Assembly: GCA_001314625.1 (NCBI GenBank)
Contig: LJSH01000004.1
Span: forward strand, 112,039 to 176,038
Direction of reading: 5' to 3'
Length of the DNA stretch: 64,000 nt
DNA from: Oceanicaulis sp. HLUCCA04
Lineage (GTDB): Bacteria > Pseudomonadota > Alphaproteobacteria > Caulobacterales > Maricaulaceae
Part shown: piece after piece, positions 32,859-41,739 of the stretch
Layout of the letters: every line of letters begins with the position of its first letter
Position numbering within the stretch: the first letter of the stretch is position 1
Notes under the pieces: generated by a model
Databases searched by the model: none
What the model was told of the DNA's origin: nothing
The model's input: only the letters and a program-made list of their open reading frames with translations
Made by a program: the position numbers and the translations under genes

Positions 32859-32877
32859 CCCGCCTTGCCAAGGCGGG
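32859..32877. repeat. CCCGCCTTG palindrome
   Basis: CCCGCCTTG (32859-32867) and CAAGGCGGG (32869-32877) form a perfect 9-bp stem with a one-base loop, preceded by a T-rich stretch. With the two hairpins before it, it fills the 293-bp gap between bfr and the zinc permease gene. It resembles common dispersed palindromes in alphaproteobacterial genomes. Confidence 0.45.
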
Positions 32878-32901
32878 TCTGAGCGGTTAATTCCAGACAT
32901 C

Positions 32902-32914
32902 GTTATTAAATAAC
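32902..32914. promoter_or_regulatory. Zur-box-like palindrome upstream of the ZIP permease
   Basis: GTTATT-A-AATAAC is a perfect 6-1-6 palindrome 51 bp upstream of the ZIP permease start. It closely matches the alphaproteobacterial zinc-repressor (Zur) site GTTATA-N-TATAAC, and the genes that follow are all zinc-linked. A second, better copy is at 34609-34623. Confidence 0.65.
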
Positions 32915-32964
32915 ATTACGGCGGCGCGTCTCAAAATGGTGCTGCCTGCCGGTCTGGAGCCCTC

Positions 32965-33846
32965 TTGGATTCGGTGACGCTCACCCTTGTGTTTGCCCTG
33001 CTGGCCGCCGGGCTGGTGCTGGTGACGCTTTGCGGCCTGCGCTTTGCGGCCGCCTATACGCGTGCGCACTCGCCGCTGCTGGCGGCGTTTTCCGCCGGGT
33101 TGTTGCTGACGATTGCGGTGCTGCACCTGATCCCGGAATCGCTGGCCGGATCGGACATCGCGCTGTGGATGGTCGCTGCCGGTCTGGGGCTGGGCATTGT
33201 GCTGCGCAGCCTGTCCGGGCGCATTGCGCCCGACCGGGTGAAAGCCGCCGCGATGGCGCCTGTTTTCGCGATCGCGCTGCATGCCGGTTTTGACGGGCTG
33301 ACCTACACGATCGCCTTTGCCTCCGATTCCTTTTCCGGGCTGGCTGCTGGCGCAGGCCTGCTCCTGCACAAGCCCGCCGACGCGGCGGTGTGCTTCATCC
33401 TCTTGCAGCGCGCAGGCCTGTCAGATAGCCGCGCGGCGCTGTGGTCATTCCTCGCTGCGGGCGTGTCCACGCTGGTGTTTGCCGGCGTGACCGCGCCGTT
33501 TGCCGGGGCGCTGTCGCCGGCACTGGTGGCCGGATTGCTGGGTCTGGCGGCAGGCGTGCTGATCCATGTATCGGCCGCCCATCTTCTGGTTCATGCCCGC
33601 ACGGGCGGGCTTCGCCGCGCCGTGCCGATGGTGGTGCTGGGCATTGTCGCCGCCACAGGCCTGACCGCTGCACACCGCGCCGGTCATGATCACGGGCATC
33701 ATCACGAGCATGTGCAGGACACGCACAGCCATGATGCGGCCTCGCTGGAGGCAATGCCGCATTTTGGCCCGGTCGGCGGTCCAACCTCGGGGCGGAACGC
33801 GTCGGCTGACGCCCGCGTTGTACTGGCAAGCCATCCGGGAGACTGA
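32965..33846 (+). CDS. ZIP-family zinc transporter
   Basis: A 293-aa inner-membrane ZIP-type metal permease of about eight helices. Conserved membrane histidines and acids are in AVLHLIPESLAG, AIALHAGFDGLTY and LLHKPADAAVC, matching the metal path of ZIP proteins; a His-rich C-terminal loop (HDHGHHHEHVQDTHSHD) likely gathers zinc. The start is TTG at 32965, with GGAG just upstream. It is first in a run with the ZrgA-like gene (2-bp gap), behind a Zur-like box. Confidence 0.88.
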   Translation: MDSVTLTLVFALLAAGLVLVTLCGLRFAAAYTRAHSPLLAAFSAGLLLTIAVLHLIPESLAGSDIALWMVAAGLGLGIVLRSLSGRIAPDRVKAAAMAPVFAIALHAGFDGLTYTIAFASDSFSGLAAGAGLLLHKPADAAVCFILLQRAGLSDSRAALWSFLAAGVSTLVFAGVTAPFAGALSPALVAGLLGLAAGVLIHVSAAHLLVHARTGGLRRAVPMVVLGIVAATGLTAAHRAGHDHGHHHEHVQDTHSHDAASLEAMPHFGPVGGPTSGRNASADARVVLASHPGD

Positions 33847-33848
33847 CC

Positions 33849-34607
33849 ATGAAACGCCTCCTCCTTGCAGCCCTGCTGACCGGAAAGGCCATGGTACCGG
33901 CCATGGCGCAGGAGCATGAGCACCGCCAGGCGGGCACCCATGTGCACGGGCTGGCTGAGCTGTCCGTGGCGCTCAACCCGGACGGCAGGCTGGTCGCCGA
34001 GCTGGAAAGCCCGCTCTATAATCTGGTCGGTTTTGAACGCGCGCCGCGCGATGAGGCCGAAGGGCAGGCGGTTGCGCAGGCTTTGTCACAGCTCAATGAT
34101 ACAGCCGTCCCGGCGTTCAACGCGCAAGCGCGCTGTGTTGCGGGTGAAACGGCCATAGACGGCTTCCCGCATTCTCATCTGGACGAAGACGGCGCCGATC
34201 ATGACCACGAGCACATGGATCATGATGGCGATGATGATCATGCTCACGATGAGCATGCCCACGATGGCAGCGCTGACGATCACTATCATCATGACGCTGG
34301 CGGTGACAACGCGGACCATGTTCATGATCATTTCGGCGATCACAGCGAGGCGCAAACGCCAGCTGCCGGTGACAGTGATGATGCCATGAGCGCTGATAAC
34401 GGATCTGGGGCGCACCGCTATTCGGATGCGCTTGTCAGCTGGACATTTGCCTGCGAGGCGCCTGAGCGGCTTACCCGTGTTGATCTGCGTGCCATGTTCG
34501 AGCGCTTTGAGCGGCTCGAAGAGGTGAATGTGCAGTTCTTTGACGGCCAGCGCAGCGCCTCGGATACGCTGACACCATCGGCTCCGGCGCTGTCCATCCG
34601 CGAGTAA
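33849..34607 (+). CDS. ZrgA/DUF2796-like histidine-rich zinc-uptake protein
   Basis: A 252-aa exported protein: signal peptide to about residue 20 (MAQ), then QAGTHVHGLAELSVALN, the start of the ZrgA (former DUF2796) domain, a central stretch of about 60 residues dominated by His and Asp (DHDHEHMDHDGDDDHAHDEH and similar), and a C-terminal domain VSWTFACEAPERLTRVDLR. ZrgA proteins bind zinc in the periplasm and help uptake under zinc limitation. GGAGACTGACC precedes the ATG. It lies 2 bp behind the ZIP gene. Confidence 0.88.
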   Translation: MKRLLLAALLTGKAMVPAMAQEHEHRQAGTHVHGLAELSVALNPDGRLVAELESPLYNLVGFERAPRDEAEGQAVAQALSQLNDTAVPAFNAQARCVAGETAIDGFPHSHLDEDGADHDHEHMDHDGDDDHAHDEHAHDGSADDHYHHDAGGDNADHVHDHFGDHSEAQTPAAGDSDDAMSADNGSGAHRYSDALVSWTFACEAPERLTRVDLRAMFERFERLEEVNVQFFDGQRSASDTLTPSAPALSIRE

Positions 34608-34608
34608 G

Positions 34609-34623
34609 CGTTATACTATAACG
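34609..34623. promoter_or_regulatory. Zur-box-like palindrome upstream of the DUF3299 gene
   Basis: CGTTATA-C-TATAACG is a perfect 7-1-7 palindrome, matching the Zur core GTTATA-N-TATAAC exactly. It lies just after the ZrgA-like stop codon and 48 bp before the DUF3299 start, implying that gene has its own zinc-controlled promoter. Confidence 0.75.
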
Positions 34624-34670
34624 TGTAAGCGGTCCTTGCCGCCCGCCGGGTGTATGCACACATTTGGCGA

Positions 34671-35195
34671 ATGATGATCCGAGCGCTTTTCCTTTGCCTT
34701 GTTCTCGTGACCGGTCTTGCCGGTGCGCACGCTGCTGCCAATGATGGCGGCGATGTTCGCACGATTGTGTGGGCAGACTTGCTGCCAGAGGGTGAAAGTG
34801 ATCGCCTGGCCCGCCTGCAGCAGATGCAGGCTGTCGAGATGGGGTTTGAACATTTCGGCACCGACCAGATGCCCCAGATCATGAGCTTTGCTGCCGTTGA
34901 GGAGCTGGACGGCCAGCGCGTGCGCCTGGGCGGCTATATCCTGCCGTTTGACTATTTTTCCGGCGGGCGCGTAACGCGCTTCTTGCTGGTGCCCTATGTA
35001 GGCGCGTGTATCCACGTGCCGCCGCCGCCGCCCAACCAGCTCGTGTTCGTCGAGACTGACGAGCCGATAGAGGTTGAGGGCCTGTGGGACCCGGTCTATG
35101 CCGAGGGCGTACTGCGCATCCAGCGCCAGGATACCGATCTGGCCAGCGTGGCCTATACGCTGGAACTGGACTCGGTCTCGCCCTACCGTCCCTGA
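34671..35195 (+). CDS. DUF3299 exported protein, probably zinc-regulated
   Basis: A 174-aa exported protein of the DUF3299 family. Residues 1-20 are a signal peptide ending AHAA; the mature part has RTIVWADLLPEG, the conserved RLGGYILPFDYF and the short motif VGACIHVPPPPPNQLV with Cys and His that could bind metal. Function is unknown. It follows a Zur-like palindrome and two zinc genes, so a periplasmic zinc role is suggested. Starts at ATG 34671 or 34674 or GTG 34650 are possible; no clear ribosome site distinguishes them. Confidence 0.8.
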   Translation: MMIRALFLCLVLVTGLAGAHAAANDGGDVRTIVWADLLPEGESDRLARLQQMQAVEMGFEHFGTDQMPQIMSFAAVEELDGQRVRLGGYILPFDYFSGGRVTRFLLVPYVGACIHVPPPPPNQLVFVETDEPIEVEGLWDPVYAEGVLRIQRQDTDLASVAYTLELDSVSPYRP

Positions 35196-35271
35196 GTGCT
35201 TTTTTCTTTCTGAGCCGTGTGAAAGCAGGTTGCCGGGCCGGAGCCGAAGCGCCAGTGCGCCTGAAGCCTGT

Positions 35272-35283
35272 TGTAACGTTACA
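35272..35283. promoter_or_regulatory. TGTAACGTTACA palindrome upstream of the serine hydrolase pair
   Basis: A perfect 12-bp palindrome 98 bp upstream of the first serine hydrolase. It shares the TGTAAC half-site with the mazEF, brnTA and M3-peptidase palindromes. It could be an operator for a LacI- or GntR-type regulator; no regulator gene is adjacent. Confidence 0.4.
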
Positions 35284-35380
35284 TCCCGTTCGGGATTGAG
35301 TTCTCTGATCAGGATTGCTTTTTCCATGCGGGAGTGGTTCCCTCTTAAGCGCGTATCGCGCTGTTTCGAGGGAGGGCATC

Positions 35381-36568
35381 ATGAAACGCCTGTTTTGTAT
35401 CATTGCGCTGGCGCTGTTCACCGGGCTGCCGGCTGCTGCCCCGGCGAGCGCATTCCAGACCGGCGAGGCCAGCGAGGCCCCTGTTCCGGCGGGTCTGGAA
35501 GCGGCCGTAGACGGTTTCGCGCAGGATATTCTCGACGAAGGGCAGGCACCGGGGCTTTCCATCGGCATAGCGCGAGCCGGCGAGCCGCTGCTGATACGCG
35601 GCTATGGCCTCGCCAATCTCGAACATGCGGTGCCGGTGACGGCCGACACGGTTTTCCGCATCGGCTCGATCACCAAGCAGTTTACCGCCGCAGCCATATT
35701 AATGCTGGCCGAAGACGGGTTGCTCTCGCTCGATGACACGCTCGACCAGTACTTTCCCGATTTTCCGCGCAGCAGCGAAGTGACCCTCCGCCAGCTCCTC
35801 CAGCACACATCGGGCATCCACAATTATACCTCGCTGGAAGGCTTCATGGGCACAACCGCGCCGCTCGATCATGATGCAGACCGGATGGTGGCTTATATCG
35901 CGAGCGCCGACCCGCTCTATGATTTCGATCCTGGCACGGGATGGAGCTACAGCAATTCCGGCTACATGCTGCTGGACTATATCGTGGAGCAGGTGGCCGG
36001 GCAGCCGCTGGCTGAAGTCCTGCGGACGCGCATTTTCGATCCGCTTGGCATGACCCGCACGCGCATGGACGACTTGGCAGAGATCGTGCCGGGCCGCGCA
36101 CAGGGCTATGACGCTGCGCCAGACGGGGCGCAGGGTTTCACCAATACCAAGCATTTGTCGCTGTCTGTGGCGGCCGGGGCGGGCGCTATTCGCTCCTCAC
36201 CGCGCGATCTCATTGTCTGGACCGACGCCCTGCTCGGCGGAGAAGTCGTGTCGCAGGACAGCCTCGAGCTGATGCTGGCACCAGCGCGTCTGGCGGACGG
36301 GAGTCTTGCCAGCGCCGCGCGCCCCGCGCCGGAAAACGGGCCAGCGCGTCCAGATTACGGTTTCGGCATCATGACCGGAGAGCGTGATGGCATCGCCTTT
36401 ATCGGTCATGGCGGGTCGATCAACGGCTTCAACGCCTCGCTGATCCATTATCCCGGCCAGGACATCACGATTGTGCTTCTGGTCAACACGATCGGCCCGG
36501 CTGCGCGCGGTGCGCCGGTCCTGGCCAGCGCGGTCCTCGACGAGCTCGCAGCCCCGCAAGACGACTGA
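35381..36568 (+). CDS. Exported serine hydrolase (beta-lactamase/class C fold)
   Basis: A 395-aa exported penicillin-binding-protein-like hydrolase. Signal peptide ends PASA. The three catalytic motifs are SITK (Ser-x-x-Lys), YSN (in GWSYSNSGYML) and HGG (GHGGSINGF), typical of the class C beta-lactamase/esterase group. It could act as an esterase or D-aminopeptidase-like enzyme; beta-lactam resistance is not implied. The ATG at 35381 follows GGAGGG. A second serine hydrolase follows 44 bp later. Confidence 0.92.
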   Translation: MKRLFCIIALALFTGLPAAAPASAFQTGEASEAPVPAGLEAAVDGFAQDILDEGQAPGLSIGIARAGEPLLIRGYGLANLEHAVPVTADTVFRIGSITKQFTAAAILMLAEDGLLSLDDTLDQYFPDFPRSSEVTLRQLLQHTSGIHNYTSLEGFMGTTAPLDHDADRMVAYIASADPLYDFDPGTGWSYSNSGYMLLDYIVEQVAGQPLAEVLRTRIFDPLGMTRTRMDDLAEIVPGRAQGYDAAPDGAQGFTNTKHLSLSVAAGAGAIRSSPRDLIVWTDALLGGEVVSQDSLELMLAPARLADGSLASAARPAPENGPARPDYGFGIMTGERDGIAFIGHGGSINGFNASLIHYPGQDITIVLLVNTIGPAARGAPVLASAVLDELAAPQDD

Positions 36569-36612
36569 CAGCCAGGCTGGCTCAATCACCTATTTTCAGG
36601 AGGGAGTTCAAC

Positions 36613-38148
36613 ATGCACTCTGCAGGAAAACTGCTACTGGCAATATCCGCCGCCACGCTGGCCCTGATACCAGCCAGCGCGCCGGGCGCCGGGGCTCAGG
36701 AGACGCACAGTGCTGCGCCGGTCTTCAATGAACAGGCGATTGAAACCCTGCCAGCCTTTGTCGATGGCGTGATGGCCCAGCAGATCGCCTCGCGCGATGT
36801 GTCCAGCGCCATCGTCACGGTCGTGCATCGCGGCGAGGTGATCCTCAATCGCGGTTATGGCTTTGCCGATTTCGAAAACCGCATACCCGCAAACGGTGAA
36901 ACCACGCTCTGCCGGCCCGGCTCCTTGTCGAAAATGTTTACATGGATCGCGCTGACGCAGCTGATCGAGCAGGGCCGCGTCTCCCTGGACGATGATGTCA
37001 ACGCGCATATCGATTTCGAGATCGAGCCTTTTGAAGGCCAGCCCATCACGGTGCGCGACCTGTTTCAGCATACGCCGGGCCTCAGCGATGTCGGCGGGTT
37101 TACCACCACCGATGAGGCCGAGCTGGTCGATCATGCCGAATGGACGCGCAACAATATCCCTGAGCGCGTCGCCCTGCCCGGTCAGGAAGTGGCCTATTCC
37201 AACTGGGGCACATCGCTGGCGGGTTATATCGTCGAGCAGGTATCGGGCGAGTCCTTTGCCACATACGTGGAAAATCACATCTTCACGCCGCTGGGCATGA
37301 ATTCATCGACTTTCCGCGAACCCTTGCCCGAAGGGCTCATTGACCGTATCGCGCTCGGCCATGACCTTGAGGACGGGCGCTTCACGCCGCGCAGCTTCGA
37401 TTATTATTCCATGGTCATGCCGGCCGGGTCGGCGACGGTGAGCGGGCCGGACATGGCGCGCTTCATGATCGCCATGCTCAATGATGGCGAAATTGATGGC
37501 GAGCGCATTCTCTCGCCGGAATCGGTGGCGCTGCTGGAAACCAATTCCATTGCCAATGCGCCGCGCCTGCCGGGCATGGCGCACGGCTATCTGGTGTATC
37601 GCGATGCGGGCCCGCGCCTTATCGGTCATGCCGGTGCGATGCGTGATTTCCGCTCCAACATGATCCTGTCGCCCGAAACGGGCACCGGCATTTTCCTGTC
37701 CATTGTTGCCGCACCGGCCGGACGCCCCGCCCAAGGCGAGCTGAGCGCTGCCATCACCGGACGGCTGTTTCCCCAATCGCCCGCCCCGCGCTGGAGTGAG
37801 ACGGCCGAGGCGGAGCAGTTCGAGGGCCGTTATCTGGTCAACCGGCGCGACCATTCGCGTGAGGCGCACCCCTTGCAACATGCGATTGTGCGCGCCGCCG
37901 GGGACAATGCCATCACGATCGAGGCGCTCGGCCAGACGATCTATTTCGAGCAGACCGGTCCGGCCCTGTTTGAACAGGCAACCGGGCTTCGTGAAGGCGG
38001 CCCGTTTGATCAGGTGGAGTTCTACGGCGAACCGGGCGCATGGCGGCTGTCATTTGCCAGCCAGCCCTTCATGAACTGGCACCTCGTCGGACCTCTGGAG
38101 GACGAGGCCGCACAGGACGGTGAGGCAGACGGCGCCGGGGCCGGCTAG
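36613..38148 (+). CDS. Exported serine hydrolase with C-terminal domain
   Basis: A 511-aa exported serine hydrolase. Signal peptide ends GAGA; motifs are SLSK (in PGSLSKMFTW) and YSN (in AYSNWGTSLAGY). The third motif is replaced by a GHAGAMRDF segment. A C-terminal domain of about 120 residues (from SETAEAEQFEG) is not part of the catalytic core. GGAGGG lies upstream of the ATG. With the previous gene it forms a likely two-gene operon. The substrates are unknown. Confidence 0.92.
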   Translation: MHSAGKLLLAISAATLALIPASAPGAGAQETHSAAPVFNEQAIETLPAFVDGVMAQQIASRDVSSAIVTVVHRGEVILNRGYGFADFENRIPANGETTLCRPGSLSKMFTWIALTQLIEQGRVSLDDDVNAHIDFEIEPFEGQPITVRDLFQHTPGLSDVGGFTTTDEAELVDHAEWTRNNIPERVALPGQEVAYSNWGTSLAGYIVEQVSGESFATYVENHIFTPLGMNSSTFREPLPEGLIDRIALGHDLEDGRFTPRSFDYYSMVMPAGSATVSGPDMARFMIAMLNDGEIDGERILSPESVALLETNSIANAPRLPGMAHGYLVYRDAGPRLIGHAGAMRDFRSNMILSPETGTGIFLSIVAAPAGRPAQGELSAAITGRLFPQSPAPRWSETAEAEQFEGRYLVNRRDHSREAHPLQHAIVRAAGDNAITIEALGQTIYFEQTGPALFEQATGLREGGPFDQVEFYGEPGAWRLSFASQPFMNWHLVGPLEDEAAQDGEADGAGAG

Positions 38149-38455
38149 TCTTGACGTGCATCGCGTGTGCCCGCCGCGCAATTGCCCCATTCGTGAACGT
38201 TTAAAGCCACGCTTGGCGACCAGCCTTGATGGGCCGGAGCTGCCGACTCCGGCATGGCGCATCTGTCGTGAGCACCAATCTTGCGATGCGTGTGCCGGGA
38301 TCCGCCCGGCTGTCCCAGCGCGGCACACAAATCGCACTGAGGGGGGCGATGGAGCGCCAGCGCGGCACCGCGGCGGGTCCCACCTCGCGCTTTTGAGCGC
38401 TTTGAATATCGCGTTTTCCGAAATATGCTGGCCCCGACTCATTGAGGGGTTTTCG
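38149..38455. other. Gene-free gap of about 300 bp
   Basis: Between the second serine hydrolase and the PagL-like gene. It holds a small hairpin, GCCGGAG (38233-38239) and CTCCGGC (38247-38253), and the ribosome site TGAGGGG just before the next start. Open frames here on either strand lack a start site or family likeness. I see no RNA gene. Confidence 0.5.
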
Positions 38456-39019
38456 ATGCACGCACCAATCCTTGCCGGCCTGGCGGCCATTTTGTGTTTG
38501 ACCGGAACGGCTCAGGCCCAGATCAGCGAAGTCAGGGTGGGCGTTGTCGTCCACGACCTGGCTCGCGATATTGAAGACGGCGTGCAGATCGCCGGGCAGA
38601 TCGTCTTTGACAGCCCGGATTTTCTGTCTCCGGTCTGGTCTCCCCGGCCTTATGTGTACGGGTCATTCAACTCGCAGGGGAATACCAATCTGGGATCGGC
38701 CGGCCTCCTGTGGACCGGCAGTTTCACCGACCGGCTGTCGGTCGATGGCGGATTTGGCATCGCCTATCATGACGGTGTGCGCGATGTGTCCCAGCTTCCG
38801 GCCGATGATCCCGACCGTATCCGGCTGGCCGGATCGCGCGCCCTTCTGGGTTCGCGCTTCCTGTTCCATACCCAGCTGGGTGTGGATTACGCGGTCACGC
38901 CGCGCCTCGCTGTCGGCGTCTATTACGAGCATTTCTCGAACGGCCAGATTCTCGGCCAGGGCCGCAATCAGGGGCTCGATGAAATTGGTGCCCGCCTGTC
39001 CTGGCGGTTCGGCCGCTAG
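38456..39019 (+). CDS. PagL-like lipid A 3-O-deacylase/acyloxyacyl hydrolase
   Basis: A 187-aa outer-membrane beta-barrel enzyme. Signal peptide ends AQA. The C-terminal sequence YYEHFSNGQILGQGRNQGLD with final LSWRF is the PagL signature; the His-Ser pair in HFSNG and a downstream Glu form the catalytic site. PagL removes the 3-linked acyl chain of lipid A, altering the LPS. The ATG at 38456 follows TGAGGGG. A barrel-like alternation of hydrophobic residues is visible through the protein. Confidence 0.88.
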   Translation: MHAPILAGLAAILCLTGTAQAQISEVRVGVVVHDLARDIEDGVQIAGQIVFDSPDFLSPVWSPRPYVYGSFNSQGNTNLGSAGLLWTGSFTDRLSVDGGFGIAYHDGVRDVSQLPADDPDRIRLAGSRALLGSRFLFHTQLGVDYAVTPRLAVGVYYEHFSNGQILGQGRNQGLDEIGARLSWRFGR

Positions 39020-39029
39020 CGGCCAGCGC

Positions 39030-39599
39030 CTACTCGAACCATTCAGCCCCGAGCGTCGGACCTTGAGCATCAGGGGCCGGCGTTTCGCCGTTCGGATCGG
39101 ATCCGCGCGGCACATAGGTCCAGGCGCCCATAATGTCCCAGCGGTCCGTGCCCGGCGGGCTGACCTGCATGACGAAGGCGAACCCGCCCTCATCAAGAGG
39201 CGTCCAGCGCGCGCGCAGCGCCTCGCGCACCGATCCGTCCTCGCCGCTATCGGTCCAGCCGGTCATCACCAGTGACCCATCTGAATCAATGTCGCCTGAC
39301 AGGTCATAGTAGAAGAAATCGGGATTGTAGGTCTCGCGCCACACGCCGGTATCGGGGTCGATAAAGAGCGCGCGCTGAAGCTCGTTCTCCTCTCCGCCTT
39401 CACGCATTTCGACCACTTCGCAGGCATCGGCGTCGAGCACGTAATAGCTTTGTCCGCCGTAAATGCCGGTCTGTTCATAAAGATTCCAGTCGCCCGACAG
39501 GAAGACAAGTTCCTCCAGCCGGTCGGTATCGCACTGGGCAAACGCCGCGCCGCCGAGCACAGCCATGCTGGCGCTTGCGGTAAGTAGATAGCGTGTCAT
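39030..39599 (-). CDS. Secreted protein, paralog 1 of a tandem pair
   Basis: A 189-aa exported protein: signal peptide ending AFAQ, then LSGDWNLYEQTGIYGGQSYY, DPDTGVWRETYN, a central Asp/Gly-rich part and a C-terminal MGAWTYVPRGSDPNGETPAP. The same layout and the same ending motif (TYVPRGxDPNG) occur in the next gene, so the two are paralogs. It recalls lipocalin-like DUF1579 proteins with their GxWxxxE-type start, but I cannot assign a family. The ATG at 39597-39599 follows GGAGATAAGG. Confidence 0.75.
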   Translation of the reverse strand: MTRYLLTASASMAVLGGAAFAQCDTDRLEELVFLSGDWNLYEQTGIYGGQSYYVLDADACEVVEMREGGEENELQRALFIDPDTGVWRETYNPDFFYYDLSGDIDSDGSLVMTGWTDSGEDGSVREALRARWTPLDEGGFAFVMQVSPPGTDRWDIMGAWTYVPRGSDPNGETPAPDAQGPTLGAEWFE

Positions 39600-39689
39600 G
39601 GGCCTTATCTCCGGGTGATGTCCACCGCGCCCAATGAAGCCATAAACTGCCCGTGCCGCCAAGAAAAACCGCAAGGATGCGGCGTGTAA

Positions 39690-40304
39690 TTATTCTTGGT
39701 CAAACAAGGCGGCTGGCGCATCCGGGCCGGCCGTGCCCGGCTCAGGGTCTGTCCCGTTCGGGTCTTGCCCGCGTGGCACATAGGTCAGCAGGGCCCAGTC
39801 ATTCCAGGTTTCAGTGTCGGCATCAAATTGCTGGAAATGCTGGATGACGTGGCCGTTCTCCAGTCGTTGCCAGCGTCCTCGGAATGGCGCGCTGCGATGG
39901 CCCTCGCCGGGGCGGAAATAGGTGATCTCGCCTTCCAGGTGCATGGAATCCTCGCCATAGGGTGCACCGGAATAGTCGATATGAACATTGGAGCTGAGCC
40001 AGACCTGCCGCCACTGACCGGTCAGCGGATCAACAAAATTCAGGCTGTGGCCGTCCATACCGCTTTGGGGCGGTTGCCAGTGCTCGTGCAACACACATCC
40101 ATTGGCACCGGGACGTATCGTATTGTGCCCGCCAAATCGACCGTGAACCCCGTACACATTCCACTCGCCTTCCCAGAGGTTGAAGGCGGTGTGCAGCGCG
40201 CTTTCGCTGCAGCCGGCTTGTTGCCCGTATGCCGGGCCTGACGGGCCGGCGAGGGCAATGGAAAAGCCGGCAAGCGCGGCGCAAAAGGCGGTTCTGGCAA
40301 TCAT
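39690..40304 (-). CDS. Secreted protein, paralog 2 of a tandem pair
   Basis: A 204-aa exported protein with a signal peptide ending AYG, then LWEGEWNVYGVHGRFGGHN, a CVLHEHW segment, DPLTGQWRQVWL, and the C-terminal LLTYVPRGQDPNGTDPEP shared with the downstream neighbour. Its Cys, Trp and Gly landmarks line up with paralog 1 from about residue 40 onward. The function is unknown. The ATG at 40302-40304 follows GGGAGAG. It is transcribed before paralog 1, with a 90-bp gap. Confidence 0.75.
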   Translation of the reverse strand: MIARTAFCAALAGFSIALAGPSGPAYGQQAGCSESALHTAFNLWEGEWNVYGVHGRFGGHNTIRPGANGCVLHEHWQPPQSGMDGHSLNFVDPLTGQWRQVWLSSNVHIDYSGAPYGEDSMHLEGEITYFRPGEGHRSAPFRGRWQRLENGHVIQHFQQFDADTETWNDWALLTYVPRGQDPNGTDPEPGTAGPDAPAALFDQE

Positions 40305-40449
40305 CTTCAGCTCTCCCTGATCCACGCCTGAAGAGCTTGCGGCGTTAATCCGGACAGGGACAACCCACATTCACGTGAGCACGCGCCCTTGCGGGCTTCG
40401 CGCGGGCGCTATAAGCCGTCATTCCGCGTATCGAAGCGGAGTCTCTGAC

Positions 40450-41739
40450 ATGGCCAATGTAGTCGTCGTCGGCGCCCAGTGGGGTGACGAGGGCAAAGGC
40501 AAGATCGTCGACTGGTTGTCCCACCGGGCCGATGTGGTGGCGCGCTTTCAGGGCGGGCACAATGCCGGTCACACCCTCGTGGTGGACGGTGTAGTCTACA
40601 AGCTCTCGCTGATGCCGTCAGGCGTGGTGCGCGGCAAGCTCTCGCTTCTGGGCAATGGCGTCGTCATCGACCCCTGGGCGTTTCTGGCCGAGGTGGACAA
40701 GGTGCGCGCGCAAGGCGTCGCGGTCACACCGGACCTCGTGAAAATTGCCGAGACGGCCGCCCTCATCCTGCCGGTCCATCGCGAACTCGACGGTTTCCGC
40801 GAGACACGCGATGACGGCATGAAGATCGGCACGACGCGCCGCGGTATCGGCCCCGCCTATGAAGACAAGGTGGGCCGCCGCGCGGTACGCGTGATCGATC
40901 TGGCCGACGAGAAGGGCCTGCGGGCACGTATTGGCGACCTGCTTCACCACCATAATGCGCTGCGGCGCGGCTATGGCGAGGCGGAGTACCAGGCCGGCGA
41001 GCTGGTGTCCTCACTATTGGAAATCGCGCCGAAAATCCTGCCCTATGCCGCGCCGGTCTGGCGGTTGCTGGATGATGCCATCGCCGATGGCCAGAAAGTC
41101 CTGTTTGAAGGCGCGCAAGGCGCTTTCCTCGATGTGGATCACGGCACCTATCCGTTTGTCACCAGCTCCAACACCGTTTCGGGGCAGGCAGCGGCGGGTA
41201 CCGGCGTCGGTCCGGGCAAGACCGGCTATGTGCTCGGCATCGTCAAGGCTTACACGACGCGCGTGGGCGAAGGGCCGTTCCCGACCGAGCTGACCGACGA
41301 GACCGGCCGGCTGATCGGCGAGAAGGGCCATGAGTTTGGCACCGTCACCAGCCGTCAGCGGCGCTGTGGCTGGTTTGACGCTGTGCTGGTGCGCCAGTCT
41401 GCCAAGATCAACGGGCTTCACGGCATTGCCCTGACCAAGCTGGATGTGCTGGACGGGTTTGAAACGCTCAAAGTGTGCACCGGCTATGAGCTGGACGGCA
41501 AAACCCTCGACCGGCTTCCCGCCTCGACGGCCGATCAGGCGCGCGTCACGCCCGTCTATGAGGAGATGGAAGGCTGGAGCGGCTCCACCAGGGGCGCGCG
41601 TTCCTGGGCCGATCTGCCGGCCGAGGCGGTCAAATATGTGCGCCGGATCGAGGAACTGATCGAAGCGCCTGTGGCCATGCTCTCCACCAGCCCGGAGCGC
41701 GAGGACGTCATTCTCATGCAGGATCCGTTCAGGGGCTGA
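40450..41739 (+). CDS. purA: Adenylosuccinate synthetase
   Basis: A 429-aa GTP-dependent enzyme of AMP synthesis, joining IMP and aspartate. Signature motifs are intact: [20 protein letters not shown] at the N-terminus, [41 protein letters not shown], and near the C-terminus the final QDPF. The ATG at 40450 follows CGGAGTC. It stands alone, divergent from the secreted-protein pair. Confidence 0.98.
   Translation: MANVVVVGAQWGDEGKGKIVDWLSHRADVVARFQGGHNAGHTLVVDGVVYKLSLMPSGVVRGKLSLLGNGVVIDPWAFLAEVDKVRAQGVAVTPDLVKIAETAALILPVHRELDGFRETRDDGMKIGTTRRGIGPAYEDKVGRRAVRVIDLADEKGLRARIGDLLHHHNALRRGYGEAEYQAGELVSSLLEIAPKILPYAAPVWRLLDDAIADGQKVLFEGAQGAFLDVDHGTYPFVTSSNTVSGQAAAGTGVGPGKTGYVLGIVKAYTTRVGEGPFPTELTDETGRLIGEKGHEFGTVTSRQRRCGWFDAVLVRQSAKINGLHGIALTKLDVLDGFETLKVCTGYELDGKTLDRLPASTADQARVTPVYEEMEGWSGSTRGARSWADLPAEAVKYVRRIEELIEAPVAMLSTSPEREDVILMQDPFRG

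Noticed and set aside
35381-38148. Beta-lactam resistance from the two serine hydrolases
   Set aside because: They have the class C fold motifs, but the group includes many esterases and peptidases, and the second lacks a normal third motif, so resistance is not supported.
38050-38490. A 146-codon minus-strand open frame near the second serine hydrolase
   Set aside because: Mostly Arg/Gly/Ser-rich, overlaps the hydrolase end and the PagL start, and no family is seen.
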